Below are positions 41,812-50,348 of a stretch of 64,000 nt of DNA, piece by piece (position 1 is the first letter of the stretch; every line of letters begins with the position of its first letter). Source of the DNA: an uncultured Chryseobacterium sp. (GTDB lineage Bacteria > Bacteroidota > Bacteroidia > Flavobacteriales > Weeksellaceae); NCBI GenBank assembly GCA_913778505.1, contig CAJYWD010000018.1:1-64000 (forward strand). Reading direction: 5' to 3'. The translations under genes and the position numbers were made by a program. The notes under the pieces are model-generated. The model saw only the letters and a list, made by a program, of their open reading frames with translations. It was not told the origin of the DNA and ran no database searches.

Positions 41812-42130
41812 AACTTTTATTTTTGAGAGTTAAAAACAAAAGCTCTGCCAAATGAAAATACATTTTGTTAAAGAAATTTTGAAAACAAAGTTGACGACTT
41901 TATTTTTAAGACATTTCGGCATATATCAAGATTTTTTAAGTCATTATGTCAATATTTTTAATATCGATTTGATAATCAATGTGAATTATTAATTGCAATG
42001 GCTACATAAACTTATTATCTAACACATAAGTTCAATGTTAAAATGGTTGAATTTATTAATGTATTTTTAAAAATGGTTAAACTGTGTTAAAAGTGTAACA
42101 CTAAGTTTTTAGTTCATACTTATTTAGCAT
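41812..42130. other. AT-rich gap between divergent genes
   Basis: About 320 bp with no credible frame. It must hold the promoters of the minus-strand small cluster and of degQ. Beyond the degQ -7 box I see only AT-rich DNA. Confidence 0.5.
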
Positions 42131-42138
42131 TAAATTTG
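42131..42138 (+). promoter_or_regulatory. -7 box of the degQ/htrA promoter
   Basis: TAAATTTG matches TAnnTTTG, 35 bp upstream of the ATG at 42174. No -33 TTG at proper spacing. Confidence 0.55.
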
Positions 42139-42173
42139 TCTAACAAGAATCAAAAAAAGAAAAGAATATTAAA

Positions 42174-43688
42174 ATGAAGAATACATTAAAAAAGCTAATG
42201 CCATACGCATTGACCGGTGTAATTTCCGGAGCAACGGTTTTCGGAGCCAGTCATTATCTAAGCACAGAAAACAGTGGAGAAGATTTCTCATATTTTACCA
42301 AAGCTTCTAAAAATTCCGCCTTTGTAGGTATGGGCTCTGCGGTGGGCGATGACTTCGTAAAAGCTTCCAAAACTACAGTACCGGCAGTAGTAACCATCAA
42401 AAATTATCAGGACAGATCTTCGCAAAGAATGCCGGATCAGGATATGTTTGATTTCTTTTTTGGAAACCCGTTCGGCGGCAACCAACAGAGACAGCAGCAA
42501 CAGCCACCCAAGAATATGCCTTCCGGGCTAGGTTCCGGCGTCATTATTTCTCCGGATGGTTATATTATTTCGAATAACCACGTGGTAGCAGGCGCCAATA
42601 AGCTGGAGGTAGTCCTTAGCAACAAAAAATCATACATTGCAACATTGGTTGGGACAGACCCTAACACGGATATCTCGTTATTGAAAATTGAGGAAAAAGG
42701 ATTGCCTTATCTTAATTTTGCCAATTCTGATATGGTGGAAGTGGGACAATGGGTACTAGCGGTAGGAAATCCATTGGGACTGAACTCAACCGTGACAGCA
42801 GGAATCATTTCTGCAAAAGGGAGAAGCATCGACATCTTAAGCCAGCAATCCAGAACGCCCATTGAAAGCTTCATTCAGACTGATGCTGCCATTAACCCCG
42901 GAAACAGCGGTGGCGCATTGGTGAACGTTAATGGTGATTTGATCGGGATTAATACGGCGATCCAGTCTAAAACCGGTTATTACGAAGGATACGGATTTGC
43001 CGTTCCGTCGAACTTGGCTAGAAAAATTGTTGAGGATATCAAGAAATTCGGATTGGTACAGAGAGGTTTTCTTGGAATCGGAAGTCTTGATTTGTCTAAT
43101 GATATGCAGGTAGCTGCCTACAATCAGAAAAACAAATCCAACCTTAAAGTGGGCGATGGTGTTTACGTAACCGAAACAACGCCGAAGAGCGGCGCAGAAG
43201 ATGCAGGCATCCGGGCGGGCGATATCGTTACAAAAATCGATGATACCAACATCGGCAGTTTCTCTGATCTTTCATTTGCAATCGGAAGCAGAAGACCTGG
43301 TGATAAAGTAATGGTCACTTACCTCCGAAATGGCAAGCCGAATACGGTTTCCGTGACACTAAAAGACCAGAAAGGCGGTACAAGTGCCAGAAGTAAAGAT
43401 GATCTTACCGTAACAGAGAAAATCGGATCCGAATTTGAGCCCTTAAGTGACCGTGTGAAAACCGACTACGGACTGGAGAGCGGTGTTCTTGCAAAGAACG
43501 TGGCCGAAGGTGGAGAGATGGACAAAATCGGTGTGGTAGATAACTTCATCGTGATGGAAATCAACGGAAAGCCAGTCAATTCTCAAAAAGATGTGGAGAA
43601 AATCCTGAACGGATATAAAGGTAATGTTCAGGTGAAATATGTGGACAGCTACGGAAGAATAACGACGAGAGGATTTAAATTACAGTAA
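42174..43688 (+). CDS. Periplasmic serine protease Do/DegQ (HtrA family)
   Basis: A 504-residue HtrA protease with an N-terminal membrane segment or signal (about 10-26). The catalytic triad is His136 (SNNHVV), Asp166 (NTDISLL) and Ser245 (GNSGGAL). A Gln-rich LA-loop (GNQQRQQQQPP) precedes the core. Two PDZ domains follow (about 300-390, GVYVTETTPKSGAEDAGIRAG, and about 410-500, LAKNVAEGGEMDKIG). It degrades or refolds damaged envelope proteins. Monocistronic, with a terminator. Confidence 0.94.
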   Translation: MKNTLKKLMPYALTGVISGATVFGASHYLSTENSGEDFSYFTKASKNSAFVGMGSAVGDDFVKASKTTVPAVVTIKNYQDRSSQRMPDQDMFDFFFGNPFGGNQQRQQQQPPKNMPSGLGSGVIISPDGYIISNNHVVAGANKLEVVLSNKKSYIATLVGTDPNTDISLLKIEEKGLPYLNFANSDMVEVGQWVLAVGNPLGLNSTVTAGIISAKGRSIDILSQQSRTPIESFIQTDAAINPGNSGGALVNVNGDLIGINTAIQSKTGYYEGYGFAVPSNLARKIVEDIKKFGLVQRGFLGIGSLDLSNDMQVAAYNQKNKSNLKVGDGVYVTETTPKSGAEDAGIRAGDIVTKIDDTNIGSFSDLSFAIGSRRPGDKVMVTYLRNGKPNTVSVTLKDQKGGTSARSKDDLTVTEKIGSEFEPLSDRVKTDYGLESGVLAKNVAEGGEMDKIGVVDNFIVMEINGKPVNSQKDVEKILNGYKGNVQVKYVDSYGRITTRGFKLQ

Positions 43689-43711
43689 ATCAACGCATAA
43701 ATTTATGAAGG

Positions 43712-43740
43712 AACCCAGCCAATTTCGGTTGGGTTTTTTA
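43712..43740 (+). terminator. Rho-independent terminator after degQ
   Basis: AACCCAGCC pairs with GGTTGGGTT (one wobble) around a short loop, followed by TTTTT. Confidence 0.85.
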
Positions 43741-43768
43741 TTTTACGGAGCGGAACCGATATTTTTTA

Positions 43769-43776
43769 TAACTTTG
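43769..43776 (+). promoter_or_regulatory. -7 box for the LytTR regulator gene
   Basis: TAACTTTG, 16 bp upstream of the ATG at 43793, matches TAnnTTTG. Confidence 0.5.
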
Positions 43777-43792
43777 ATATACACAGCAGCGT

Positions 43793-44497
43793 ATGAAAAA
43801 AATCAGATGTATCATCATTGAAGATGAAGAAACTGACCGATTAATGCTACAGCATCTTATCCGGCAACACAGTATTCTGGAAATTGTGGCTGCCGCAGAC
43901 TCCGTGCTAAATGCGAAACCTTTAATTGATTCATCCATTGATCTGCTTTTTCTCGATATCGATTTACCGGAAATGTCCGGTATGGAAATCCGGAAAACCT
44001 ATAACAAAATACCGGCCTGCATTTTTATCAGCTCTCATCCCGAATATGCAATAGACGCTTTTGAGCTGGATGCCATTGATTTTATTTCAAAACCATTAAA
44101 AAAACAACGTTTTGATTATGCTATTAATAAACTGACCGATTTTTTTACACTCCGCGAAAAATCCGAATATTTTGATATTCTCACAGGTTCTCAATTTTTA
44201 AAGATCCGAGAAGGTCACAATATTACACAGCTAAAAATTTCTGATGTCTTATATCTGGAAGCATTGAAAGATTACACCAGGCTGGTAACCAATCAGAAAA
44301 AACACTGCGTCTTATCATCACTCGGTCAGATTCTGAAGGGCGAACACTTCTCGAATTTTATCAGGATCCATAAAAGTTACGCCGTTCCCAAGCATCTTAT
44401 TACCAAGAAAAACAGTTACGAAGTCATTATTAACGGTGATATCAGTTTACCTGTCGGCAGGGCTTATAAAGAGAATTTAAGTTTTTTTGATTCTTAA
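43793..44497 (+). CDS. LytTR-family response regulator
   Basis: A 234-residue regulator. The receiver domain (1-118) has the acidic pair E10/D11, phosphoacceptor Asp55 (LLFLDIDLPE) and Lys in FISKPLKKQRF. The LytTR DNA-binding domain (about 135-232) shows ISDVLYLEALKDYTRLVT, FIRIHKSYAVPKH and ISLPVGRAYKENL. It is convergent with the TPR histidine kinase at 44477 and overlaps it by 21 bp; the pair is the obvious two-component system. Confidence 0.92.
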   Translation: MKKIRCIIIEDEETDRLMLQHLIRQHSILEIVAAADSVLNAKPLIDSSIDLLFLDIDLPEMSGMEIRKTYNKIPACIFISSHPEYAIDAFELDAIDFISKPLKKQRFDYAINKLTDFFTLREKSEYFDILTGSQFLKIREGHNITQLKISDVLYLEALKDYTRLVTNQKKHCVLSSLGQILKGEHFSNFIRIHKSYAVPKHLITKKNSYEVIINGDISLPVGRAYKENLSFFDS

Positions 44498-46558
44498 CAG
44501 GATTTGCGTCTCACCAATGATCCGATTACTTTTCACTTCAATATGGCAATGGATCGATTTACAAAGATCCCGTATGACGTGCAATCCCAAACCTTTTGTA
44601 ATTCCAATACTGGTGTGATCATCGTACAACGCTTTGAACTTTTCCAAATTGGCTCCTCCTCCATTATCAGAGATTTCGACTAGACATTCTCTATTTTCTT
44701 CCCAAGCTTTGCAGACAATGTAAGCATCTAATTTGCCCTGCAACACTTTCACGCTGTTATTGATAAGATTTCGGATGATGGTTTTCAAATATTCTTTATC
44801 TGTGAAAATGATCATTCCATCGGGAAAATTAAATGTCATCTGGATATCATTTACCCAAATAAACTCTTTTTTGACCTCGGAAAATATATCTTTTATTTTA
44901 TAATCTTTGAGATTCGGGACAAAGTTTTCCATCTGCCCTTTACTCCAGAGCAGTAGATCTTCCATCTGCTCCAGCAGCTGTTCTGTAGCTTTTGTGGTTT
45001 GTAATTCCAGACGGTTTTTGGTTTCTTCGTCCATCATATCGGGCGCTTCTTTCTGCAAATGAAGAAAGTTGACTAAAGAAATTACCGGGCTCCGAAGATC
45101 GTGATTCAGAATTCCGAAAAACTGCATTTTGGTTTTGTTGGCTTTATCCAGTTCTGCATTCAGAGTCATTAATTTCTCATTAATCCGCTTTCTGTTCCGG
45201 CTCTGATAATAAAGCAGGCCTCCAATAATGGCAATTGCGATTAATCCTGAAATCAAATATATCCTTTGTTTTCTGGAGTTTCTGATATTCAGTTCATGGA
45301 TAGTATTTTCATTGACCAGCGATTTAATTTCCTGCTGTTTGCTTTTGTTCTGGAATTTGGCTTCTGCATTGGCAAGGCTTTGTTTTGCGGATTCCACAGA
45401 AAGCGAATCGCTGGTCTGGCTATAGCTTCTGTAATATTGATAAGCCTTGTCCCAATGTTTTTGCGCAGCGTAGCATTCCGATAAGTTTTTATTGATCTCT
45501 GCAAAAAATCGCTTGTCATAGATGTAAGCAAAATTGAGAGCTTTGTTTAGGATTTTAATGGCATCAGAGTATTTTCTCTGTCCCAGAAGCACTTTACCCT
45601 TCACCGCATTGGCTTCCATCATAATTTCTTCGTCATTGGATTTTGTTGCAAAATAAAGGGCTTTATCTGCATAATCGTCAGCCAGCTCCAGCCTTTTTTT
45701 TGCTAAATAAAACTCAGACATATTTCGATTAGCATAGCTCACATTCAGAAAAAGCATTGGATTATTATAACCAATCTGATAGAGTTCCTCATAATATTTT
45801 TTCGCCGGGTCTATATTGCCCAGATGTGTGTAAGCTTCAATGTAAGTATTGTAAAGAAAGGCGATACCGTCAGAACGCTTGAGATACGGTTCAGCATAAT
45901 TGGTATATTCCACAGCCTTTTCATATTGCTTCATATCATTATAAGCATCTGCAATCTGCAGATAAGAAATCCCGATATTATTACTGGTTTCTCTTTTACT
46001 TTTATCCGGCATTAAATAGTCGATAGCTTTCAGTTTATAATTGATGAAATTTTCAAACTCAGATCTGTCCAGATAATATTCACCAATGCTCCCAAGTAAT
46101 GTAGCCTTCAGATTCCTGGCATGAACAGTATCAACAATTTTCTTGACATAATTGATGAGATCCTCTCCTTTTCTGTATTCTTTAATGGAATAATACATAT
46201 AGTTGAGTCTCATCAGTGCTAGAACTTCTTGTTCCGGAAACTTTCCTTTGGCAAGATTCAAGGCTTTTTCAAAGTTAAGCGTGGCTTTTTCGTATTGATT
46301 GTTGGTGTATTCCAAGCCATAGCCTTTGTAGAAGTAGAATTTTGATAAATACTTGGGATGATTGTTCGCCAGACGTATGCCGAGATCGGCTTCCTCAATC
46401 AGCAAAGAAAAATTTTCAGCCTCGGATAATGCATCACAATAAGCGTCCCAAGCCTTAAGCTTTTCTCCTGGTGTTTTATAATGCAAGAGATCGGGTTGCT
46501 TCTGAGAATAAAGAAACATAGCCGAATGAAGCATCAAAAAAAGCCACACTTTGCTCAT
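44477..46558 (-). CDS. TPR-containing sensor histidine kinase
   Basis: A 693-residue kinase with a signal peptide (about 1-18), a periplasmic array of six or more TPR-like repeats (about 40-385), one membrane segment (about 435-452, IYLISGLIAIAIIGGLLYYQ), a coiled coil and a kinase core. The phosphoacceptor is His486 in GILNHDLRSP; the ATPase domain has NLINNSVKV (N box), SDNGGGA (G1) and GLGLHVIRDL (G2). The TPR region likely senses an envelope or peptide signal. A 3'-overlapping LytTR regulator is its likely partner. Confidence 0.9.
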   Translation of the reverse strand: MSKVWLFLMLHSAMFLYSQKQPDLLHYKTPGEKLKAWDAYCDALSEAENFSLLIEEADLGIRLANNHPKYLSKFYFYKGYGLEYTNNQYEKATLNFEKALNLAKGKFPEQEVLALMRLNYMYYSIKEYRKGEDLINYVKKIVDTVHARNLKATLLGSIGEYYLDRSEFENFINYKLKAIDYLMPDKSKRETSNNIGISYLQIADAYNDMKQYEKAVEYTNYAEPYLKRSDGIAFLYNTYIEAYTHLGNIDPAKKYYEELYQIGYNNPMLFLNVSYANRNMSEFYLAKKRLELADDYADKALYFATKSNDEEIMMEANAVKGKVLLGQRKYSDAIKILNKALNFAYIYDKRFFAEINKNLSECYAAQKHWDKAYQYYRSYSQTSDSLSVESAKQSLANAEAKFQNKSKQQEIKSLVNENTIHELNIRNSRKQRIYLISGLIAIAIIGGLLYYQSRNRKRINEKLMTLNAELDKANKTKMQFFGILNHDLRSPVISLVNFLHLQKEAPDMMDEETKNRLELQTTKATEQLLEQMEDLLLWSKGQMENFVPNLKDYKIKDIFSEVKKEFIWVNDIQMTFNFPDGMIIFTDKEYLKTIIRNLINNSVKVLQGKLDAYIVCKAWEENRECLVEISDNGGGANLEKFKALYDDHTSIGITKGLGLHVIRDLCKSIHCHIEVKSNRIIGETQILLRIKKT

Positions 46559-46670
46559 TGATAGATTTATAAAACTACTCTAAATCTACAATAATTTTCT
46601 CTACAAATGTCATTGGTCTATTAAAATTGTCGTTCGTCTATTTCCGCATTTCATCATTATGATCCCGGTT

Positions 46671-46678
46671 TACCTTTG
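46671..46678 (+). promoter_or_regulatory. -7 box for the T9SS cargo gene
   Basis: TACCTTTG matches TAnnTTTG, 19 bp upstream of the ATG at 46698. Confidence 0.5.
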
Positions 46679-46697
46679 AGACATAAAAATTCATCCT

Positions 46698-47177
46698 ATG
46701 AAAAATAAAATACTCATTCGGTTTTTAATTTTCACCATTGCTCCCATTGGATTATTAAAAGCACAAAAAACAATTGCTTCTGCAGGCATCAGTGCAAGCG
46801 GTAGCGGCGGAAGTTCTTCGGCCACCATTGGCCAGATAGATTATCTGCACAAAGGAAGTAATGCCCAGGTCATGGAAGGCGTGCAGCATGCTTATGAAAT
46901 CATCACATTAGCAGTCGAAGATCCAGACCACAAAGAGCGAAATATACTTTTGTATCCCAATCCTGTAAAAGATGTGTTGTTTATTGATTTTAGTGATAAG
47001 AATTTTCAGGATTCCAACTACGTCTTATTTGATTCCCAGGGAAAATTAATCAGGAAAGGAAATCTTGGGCAACAAAAATCTGAGCTGGATTTTTCCTTAC
47101 TACCTGCTACGGTCTACATCATTCAGATTTTCCAGAAAAACCAAAACATCAAAACATTTAAAATCATCAAAAAATAA
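46698..47177 (+). CDS. Short T9SS type A sorting-domain protein
   Basis: A 159-residue exported protein with a signal peptide (about 1-22). The mature N-terminus has ASAGISASGSGGSSSATIGQ and VMEGVQHAYEI, a module common in flavobacterial surface proteins. The type A C-terminal sorting domain covers about residues 80-159: NILLYPNPVKDVLFIDF and TVYIIQIFQKNQNIKTFKII. The domain makes it a substrate of the T9SS encoded by gldKLMN and other genes. It precedes the repeat protein by 102 bp. Confidence 0.88.
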   Translation: MKNKILIRFLIFTIAPIGLLKAQKTIASAGISASGSGGSSSATIGQIDYLHKGSNAQVMEGVQHAYEIITLAVEDPDHKERNILLYPNPVKDVLFIDFSDKNFQDSNYVLFDSQGKLIRKGNLGQQKSELDFSLLPATVYIIQIFQKNQNIKTFKIIKK

Positions 47178-47279
47178 TAAAAATCTTGATATGAAATCGC
47201 CATAACCAAAGTTGGACAAAAACACCAATGAAGATATAGCGATAACATATGACCATTAAAAAAACAATAAAATCTACAT

Positions 47280-49829
47280 ATGAAAAAAATTGTATTAATT
47301 GCAGCTTTAGCCTTGGGAACATATATGGTTTCCGCACAGGCACCGGAAAAAATGAGCTACCAAGCTATTGTTAGAAACACTTCCGGACAGCTTTTAGCCA
47401 ATCAAAATGTTGCCGTGAGAGTAAGTGTATTGCAAGGTTCAGCAGCCGGAACGAGTGTTTATTCGGAGAGAATAACTGGAATGACCAATGCGAATGGATT
47501 AGTCAGTTTGGAAATTGGATCCGGAACTGTAATCAGCGGCACCTTCAACACCATCAATTGGGGCGGAAATTCCTATTACCTGAAGACAGAAACCGATCCG
47601 GCTGGCGGAACCAATTACACGATTACCGGAACCAGCCAACTGTTAAGTGTTCCATACGCTTTGTACGCAAAATCTTCCGGCAGCGGCGGAGGTGGAAGCT
47701 TAACGTTGCCTTACAGCAGTACAGTAACGAATGCATCAGACCTTTTCTCATTAACCAATAACGGCGATGGGAGCTCCATAGTAGGACAAAACTCTACTAC
47801 AACATCCAGTATTTCCGCAGTGAGAGGAGAAGTTACCAATACTGCTCCAGGCGGATTCTCAACCGGAGTAAAAGGTATCAACAATGGAACCGGCGGTTTA
47901 GGTATAGGTGTTTGGGGATCACAGGCCGGATCCGGCTGGGGTGTTTATGGTATTACACCTTCAGGAATTGGTGTCTACGGTAATGCATCGGGAGCAGGTT
48001 ATGGCGTTTTTGCCAACAGCACTAGCGGAACCGGTCTCAATGCTACAAGTGTCAATGGCATCGCAGCATCCGTTGCCATCAATAATAGTTCTAATAACAA
48101 CAATGCTCTTAATGCCAGCAGTGTAGGAAACGGGAATGTTATCTACGCCAATACGACCGGAGCCGGCAAAGGCATTTACAGTACCTCGGGAGCTGGTTTT
48201 GCTGTACACGGTGCTACCAGTTCCCAGGCATCTGCCGGTATAGTAGGTGATAATAATGGCGCCGGGGAAGCGATTGTCGGAAGAAATACCAGTGATATTG
48301 CGGGTGCTGTGGTAGGAAGAAATGACGGTGGCGGCTATGGTGTGAGAGGTTTTATCGGAACCAATACATCCGGTACAGGAGTTGGAGTTTTCGGTCAAGT
48401 TGGGATTAACGGCAGTAAAGGCCGCGCAGGACGATTTGAAAACGTCAATGCCGGAAATGAAAAAAACACAATGGAGGTAGAAACCAATTCCGGCGGTAAT
48501 ATTCCCGATAATACACAAGGAAATGCATCTTCATTTTTGGTTAATAATACCAACAGTGTTGCTGCAGGAGTAAGAGGTGAAGTGAAAACGATTTTCGGAA
48601 ACTTCGGTGCAGCAGGTATTTTTGGTGTTTCTTCCGGAACAGGAGGTTTTGCGGGCCTTTTTCACTCATCAAATCCTTCAGGAAACGGAAATGCCTTAGT
48701 GGCTATTACCGATGGAAACGGTAATGCTATTACAGCCAACGCCAGTAAAGATGGTAACGCTGTAGAGGCCAACATAGATGGCGCCGGCACTGCTGTCTAT
48801 GGCTGGGTACCAGCATTCGCAACAGGAAAAGCCGCCAGATTTGAAAATTTCAACGAAGATAATGACAATAATGTAATGTCTGTAAAGACCGTTGGAAATG
48901 GTACTGCTGCCAGCTTTATAGTCGATAGAACGACTGGAACTTCTGCAGCTGTAAAAGGAGAAGTAAATTCTCAGTTTGCCAATTTTGGAACTGCAGGTAT
49001 ATATGGGGTTTCATCAGGAACAGGAGGTTATGCAGGTTTATTCCATGCTAGCAATACTTCCGGAAACGGTCCAGCAGTCATTGCCATTGCTGATGGAAAC
49101 GGAAATGCCATTACAGCGAACGCAACAAATACGGGAGATGGTGTAGAAGCTACAGTGGACGGAAGCGGAAGTGCAATCTATGGCTGGGTACCTAATTTTG
49201 GAACCGGCAGGGCTGGAAGATTTGCAAATTTGAATTCTGCAAATGGGCAAAATACCGTTCAGATCAATTCCAACGGAACAGGAAATACTTTATTAATCAA
49301 TCATACCGGAGCCTCAGGTAATCTGGCAACGTTCCAAAGCGGAAGTGTCAATGTTGCCAGAATCAACAAAGCCGGCCGCGCTTTTTTCAATGGAGGAACT
49401 CAAAATAGCGGCGCCGACATTGCCGAGGCTTTTGATGTGGAAGGTCATATCTCACAATACGAAACCGGAGACATATTAGTGATTTCCAGAGATTCTGACA
49501 GAACTGTAGAAAAATCCTCGGAACCTTATTCTAATCTGGTAGCAGGTGTATATGCTACAAAACCAGGCGTACTTTTGACAGAAGAAAAAATTGATACTGA
49601 CATTTCTGACAAAGTTCCAATGGGGGTTATTGGTGTCATCCCAACAAAGGTTTGTCATGAAGGCGGTCCTATCAAAAGAGGAGATCTGTTGGTAACTTCA
49701 TCTATAGCCGGCGTCGCCATGAAAGCTGATACCGACAAGGTAAAAGTAGGACAAGTTCTGGGAAAAGCTTTGGAGTCTTATGAAGGTAAAGACATCGGTA
49801 AAATCAACGTTCTGATAAGTATCAAATAA
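47280..49829 (+). CDS. Large exported Gly/Asn/Ser-rich repeat protein
   Basis: An 849-residue protein. A signal peptide (1-19) leads to a domain often found at the start of Bacteroidetes repeat proteins (EKMSYQAIVRNTSGQLLANQ ... YSVPYALYAKSS, about 22-138). Residues 140-720 are short Gly/Asn repeats (YGVYGNASG, GNGNAITANA) that resemble a beta-helix or fibre, with two 127-residue repeats (offset 381 bp, from 48612 and 48993). The end (GADIAEAFDVEG ... VPMGVIGVIPTKVCHEGGPI) is a separate domain like those capping phage-tail-type fibres. No T9SS sorting domain is present. Likely a cell-surface fibre or adhesin. Confidence 0.8.
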   Translation: MKKIVLIAALALGTYMVSAQAPEKMSYQAIVRNTSGQLLANQNVAVRVSVLQGSAAGTSVYSERITGMTNANGLVSLEIGSGTVISGTFNTINWGGNSYYLKTETDPAGGTNYTITGTSQLLSVPYALYAKSSGSGGGGSLTLPYSSTVTNASDLFSLTNNGDGSSIVGQNSTTTSSISAVRGEVTNTAPGGFSTGVKGINNGTGGLGIGVWGSQAGSGWGVYGITPSGIGVYGNASGAGYGVFANSTSGTGLNATSVNGIAASVAINNSSNNNNALNASSVGNGNVIYANTTGAGKGIYSTSGAGFAVHGATSSQASAGIVGDNNGAGEAIVGRNTSDIAGAVVGRNDGGGYGVRGFIGTNTSGTGVGVFGQVGINGSKGRAGRFENVNAGNEKNTMEVETNSGGNIPDNTQGNASSFLVNNTNSVAAGVRGEVKTIFGNFGAAGIFGVSSGTGGFAGLFHSSNPSGNGNALVAITDGNGNAITANASKDGNAVEANIDGAGTAVYGWVPAFATGKAARFENFNEDNDNNVMSVKTVGNGTAASFIVDRTTGTSAAVKGEVNSQFANFGTAGIYGVSSGTGGYAGLFHASNTSGNGPAVIAIADGNGNAITANATNTGDGVEATVDGSGSAIYGWVPNFGTGRAGRFANLNSANGQNTVQINSNGTGNTLLINHTGASGNLATFQSGSVNVARINKAGRAFFNGGTQNSGADIAEAFDVEGHISQYETGDILVISRDSDRTVEKSSEPYSNLVAGVYATKPGVLLTEEKIDTDISDKVPMGVIGVIPTKVCHEGGPIKRGDLLVTSSIAGVAMKADTDKVKVGQVLGKALESYEGKDIGKINVLISIK

Positions 49830-49846
49830 TCTTAAAATTTAATCCA

Positions 49847-50236
49847 ATGAAAAAATTATATTTCACCATTCTAATGGTTGCAGGCACATCTTTCGCAATG
49901 GCTCAGCAAAGCAAAACCAGTGAGGAAAAACAGGAAATCCCTAAAGAAGTCATAGAAGCCAATGCCAAAGCTTACAAAGATAAAGCTGCAGAAAAAAAAG
50001 AGGAGATCACAGGTTTAGTATCCGAAGCAGGACTTCAAAAATCAAAAACTCAGAATAATAACTCCACTCCTTCCGGAAAAACAATTCCTGCGACTTCCGA
50101 TATTTATGAAATCAAATCCTCGATTCCGGGCAGAACGGTGGCAGGTAGAAAACAATCAAGCCCTAAAAAGCAGGTACAAGGCTTGCCCAATACGGCAACT
50201 TTGGCTGAGATTAAGAAAACAATACCTAAGAATTAA
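49847..50236 (+). CDS. Small exported protein, third gene of the repeat-protein locus
   Basis: A 129-residue protein with a signal peptide (about 1-20, ending AMAQ). The mature part is charged and helical (KEVIEANAKAYKDKAAEKKEE), then a Ser/Thr/Pro-rich linker, then two similar short ends (IYEIKSSIPGR and LAEIKKTIPKN). No family is recognised. It starts 17 bp after the 849-residue gene, so it is surely co-transcribed. Confidence 0.68.
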   Translation: MKKLYFTILMVAGTSFAMAQQSKTSEEKQEIPKEVIEANAKAYKDKAAEKKEEITGLVSEAGLQKSKTQNNNSTPSGKTIPATSDIYEIKSSIPGRTVAGRKQSSPKKQVQGLPNTATLAEIKKTIPKN

Positions 50237-50255
50237 TCACGCTCAAATTATGAAG

Positions 50256-50285
50256 AAAGGCTTATCCATTGATGAGCCTTTTTTA
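50256..50285 (+). terminator. Terminator of the repeat-protein locus
   Basis: AAGGCT pairs with AGCCTT around a 12-nt loop, followed by TTTT; modest stem strength. Confidence 0.65.
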
Positions 50286-50324
50286 TTTATTATAAATTCA
50301 TTCTGAATGTAGAAAACAAATCAA

Positions 50325-50332
50325 TAATTTTG
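50325..50332 (+). promoter_or_regulatory. -7 box for the MFS gene at 50349
   Basis: TAATTTTG followed by CAC, 16 bp upstream of the ATG. Confidence 0.5.
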
Positions 50333-50348
50333 CACTTCAGAAATTCTA

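Noticed and set aside
47961-48518. 185-codon minus-strand frame inside the repeat-protein gene
   Set aside because: It is the antisense shadow of the Gly/Asn-rich repeats in the plus-strand gene at 47280, which has a signal peptide and family-like ends.
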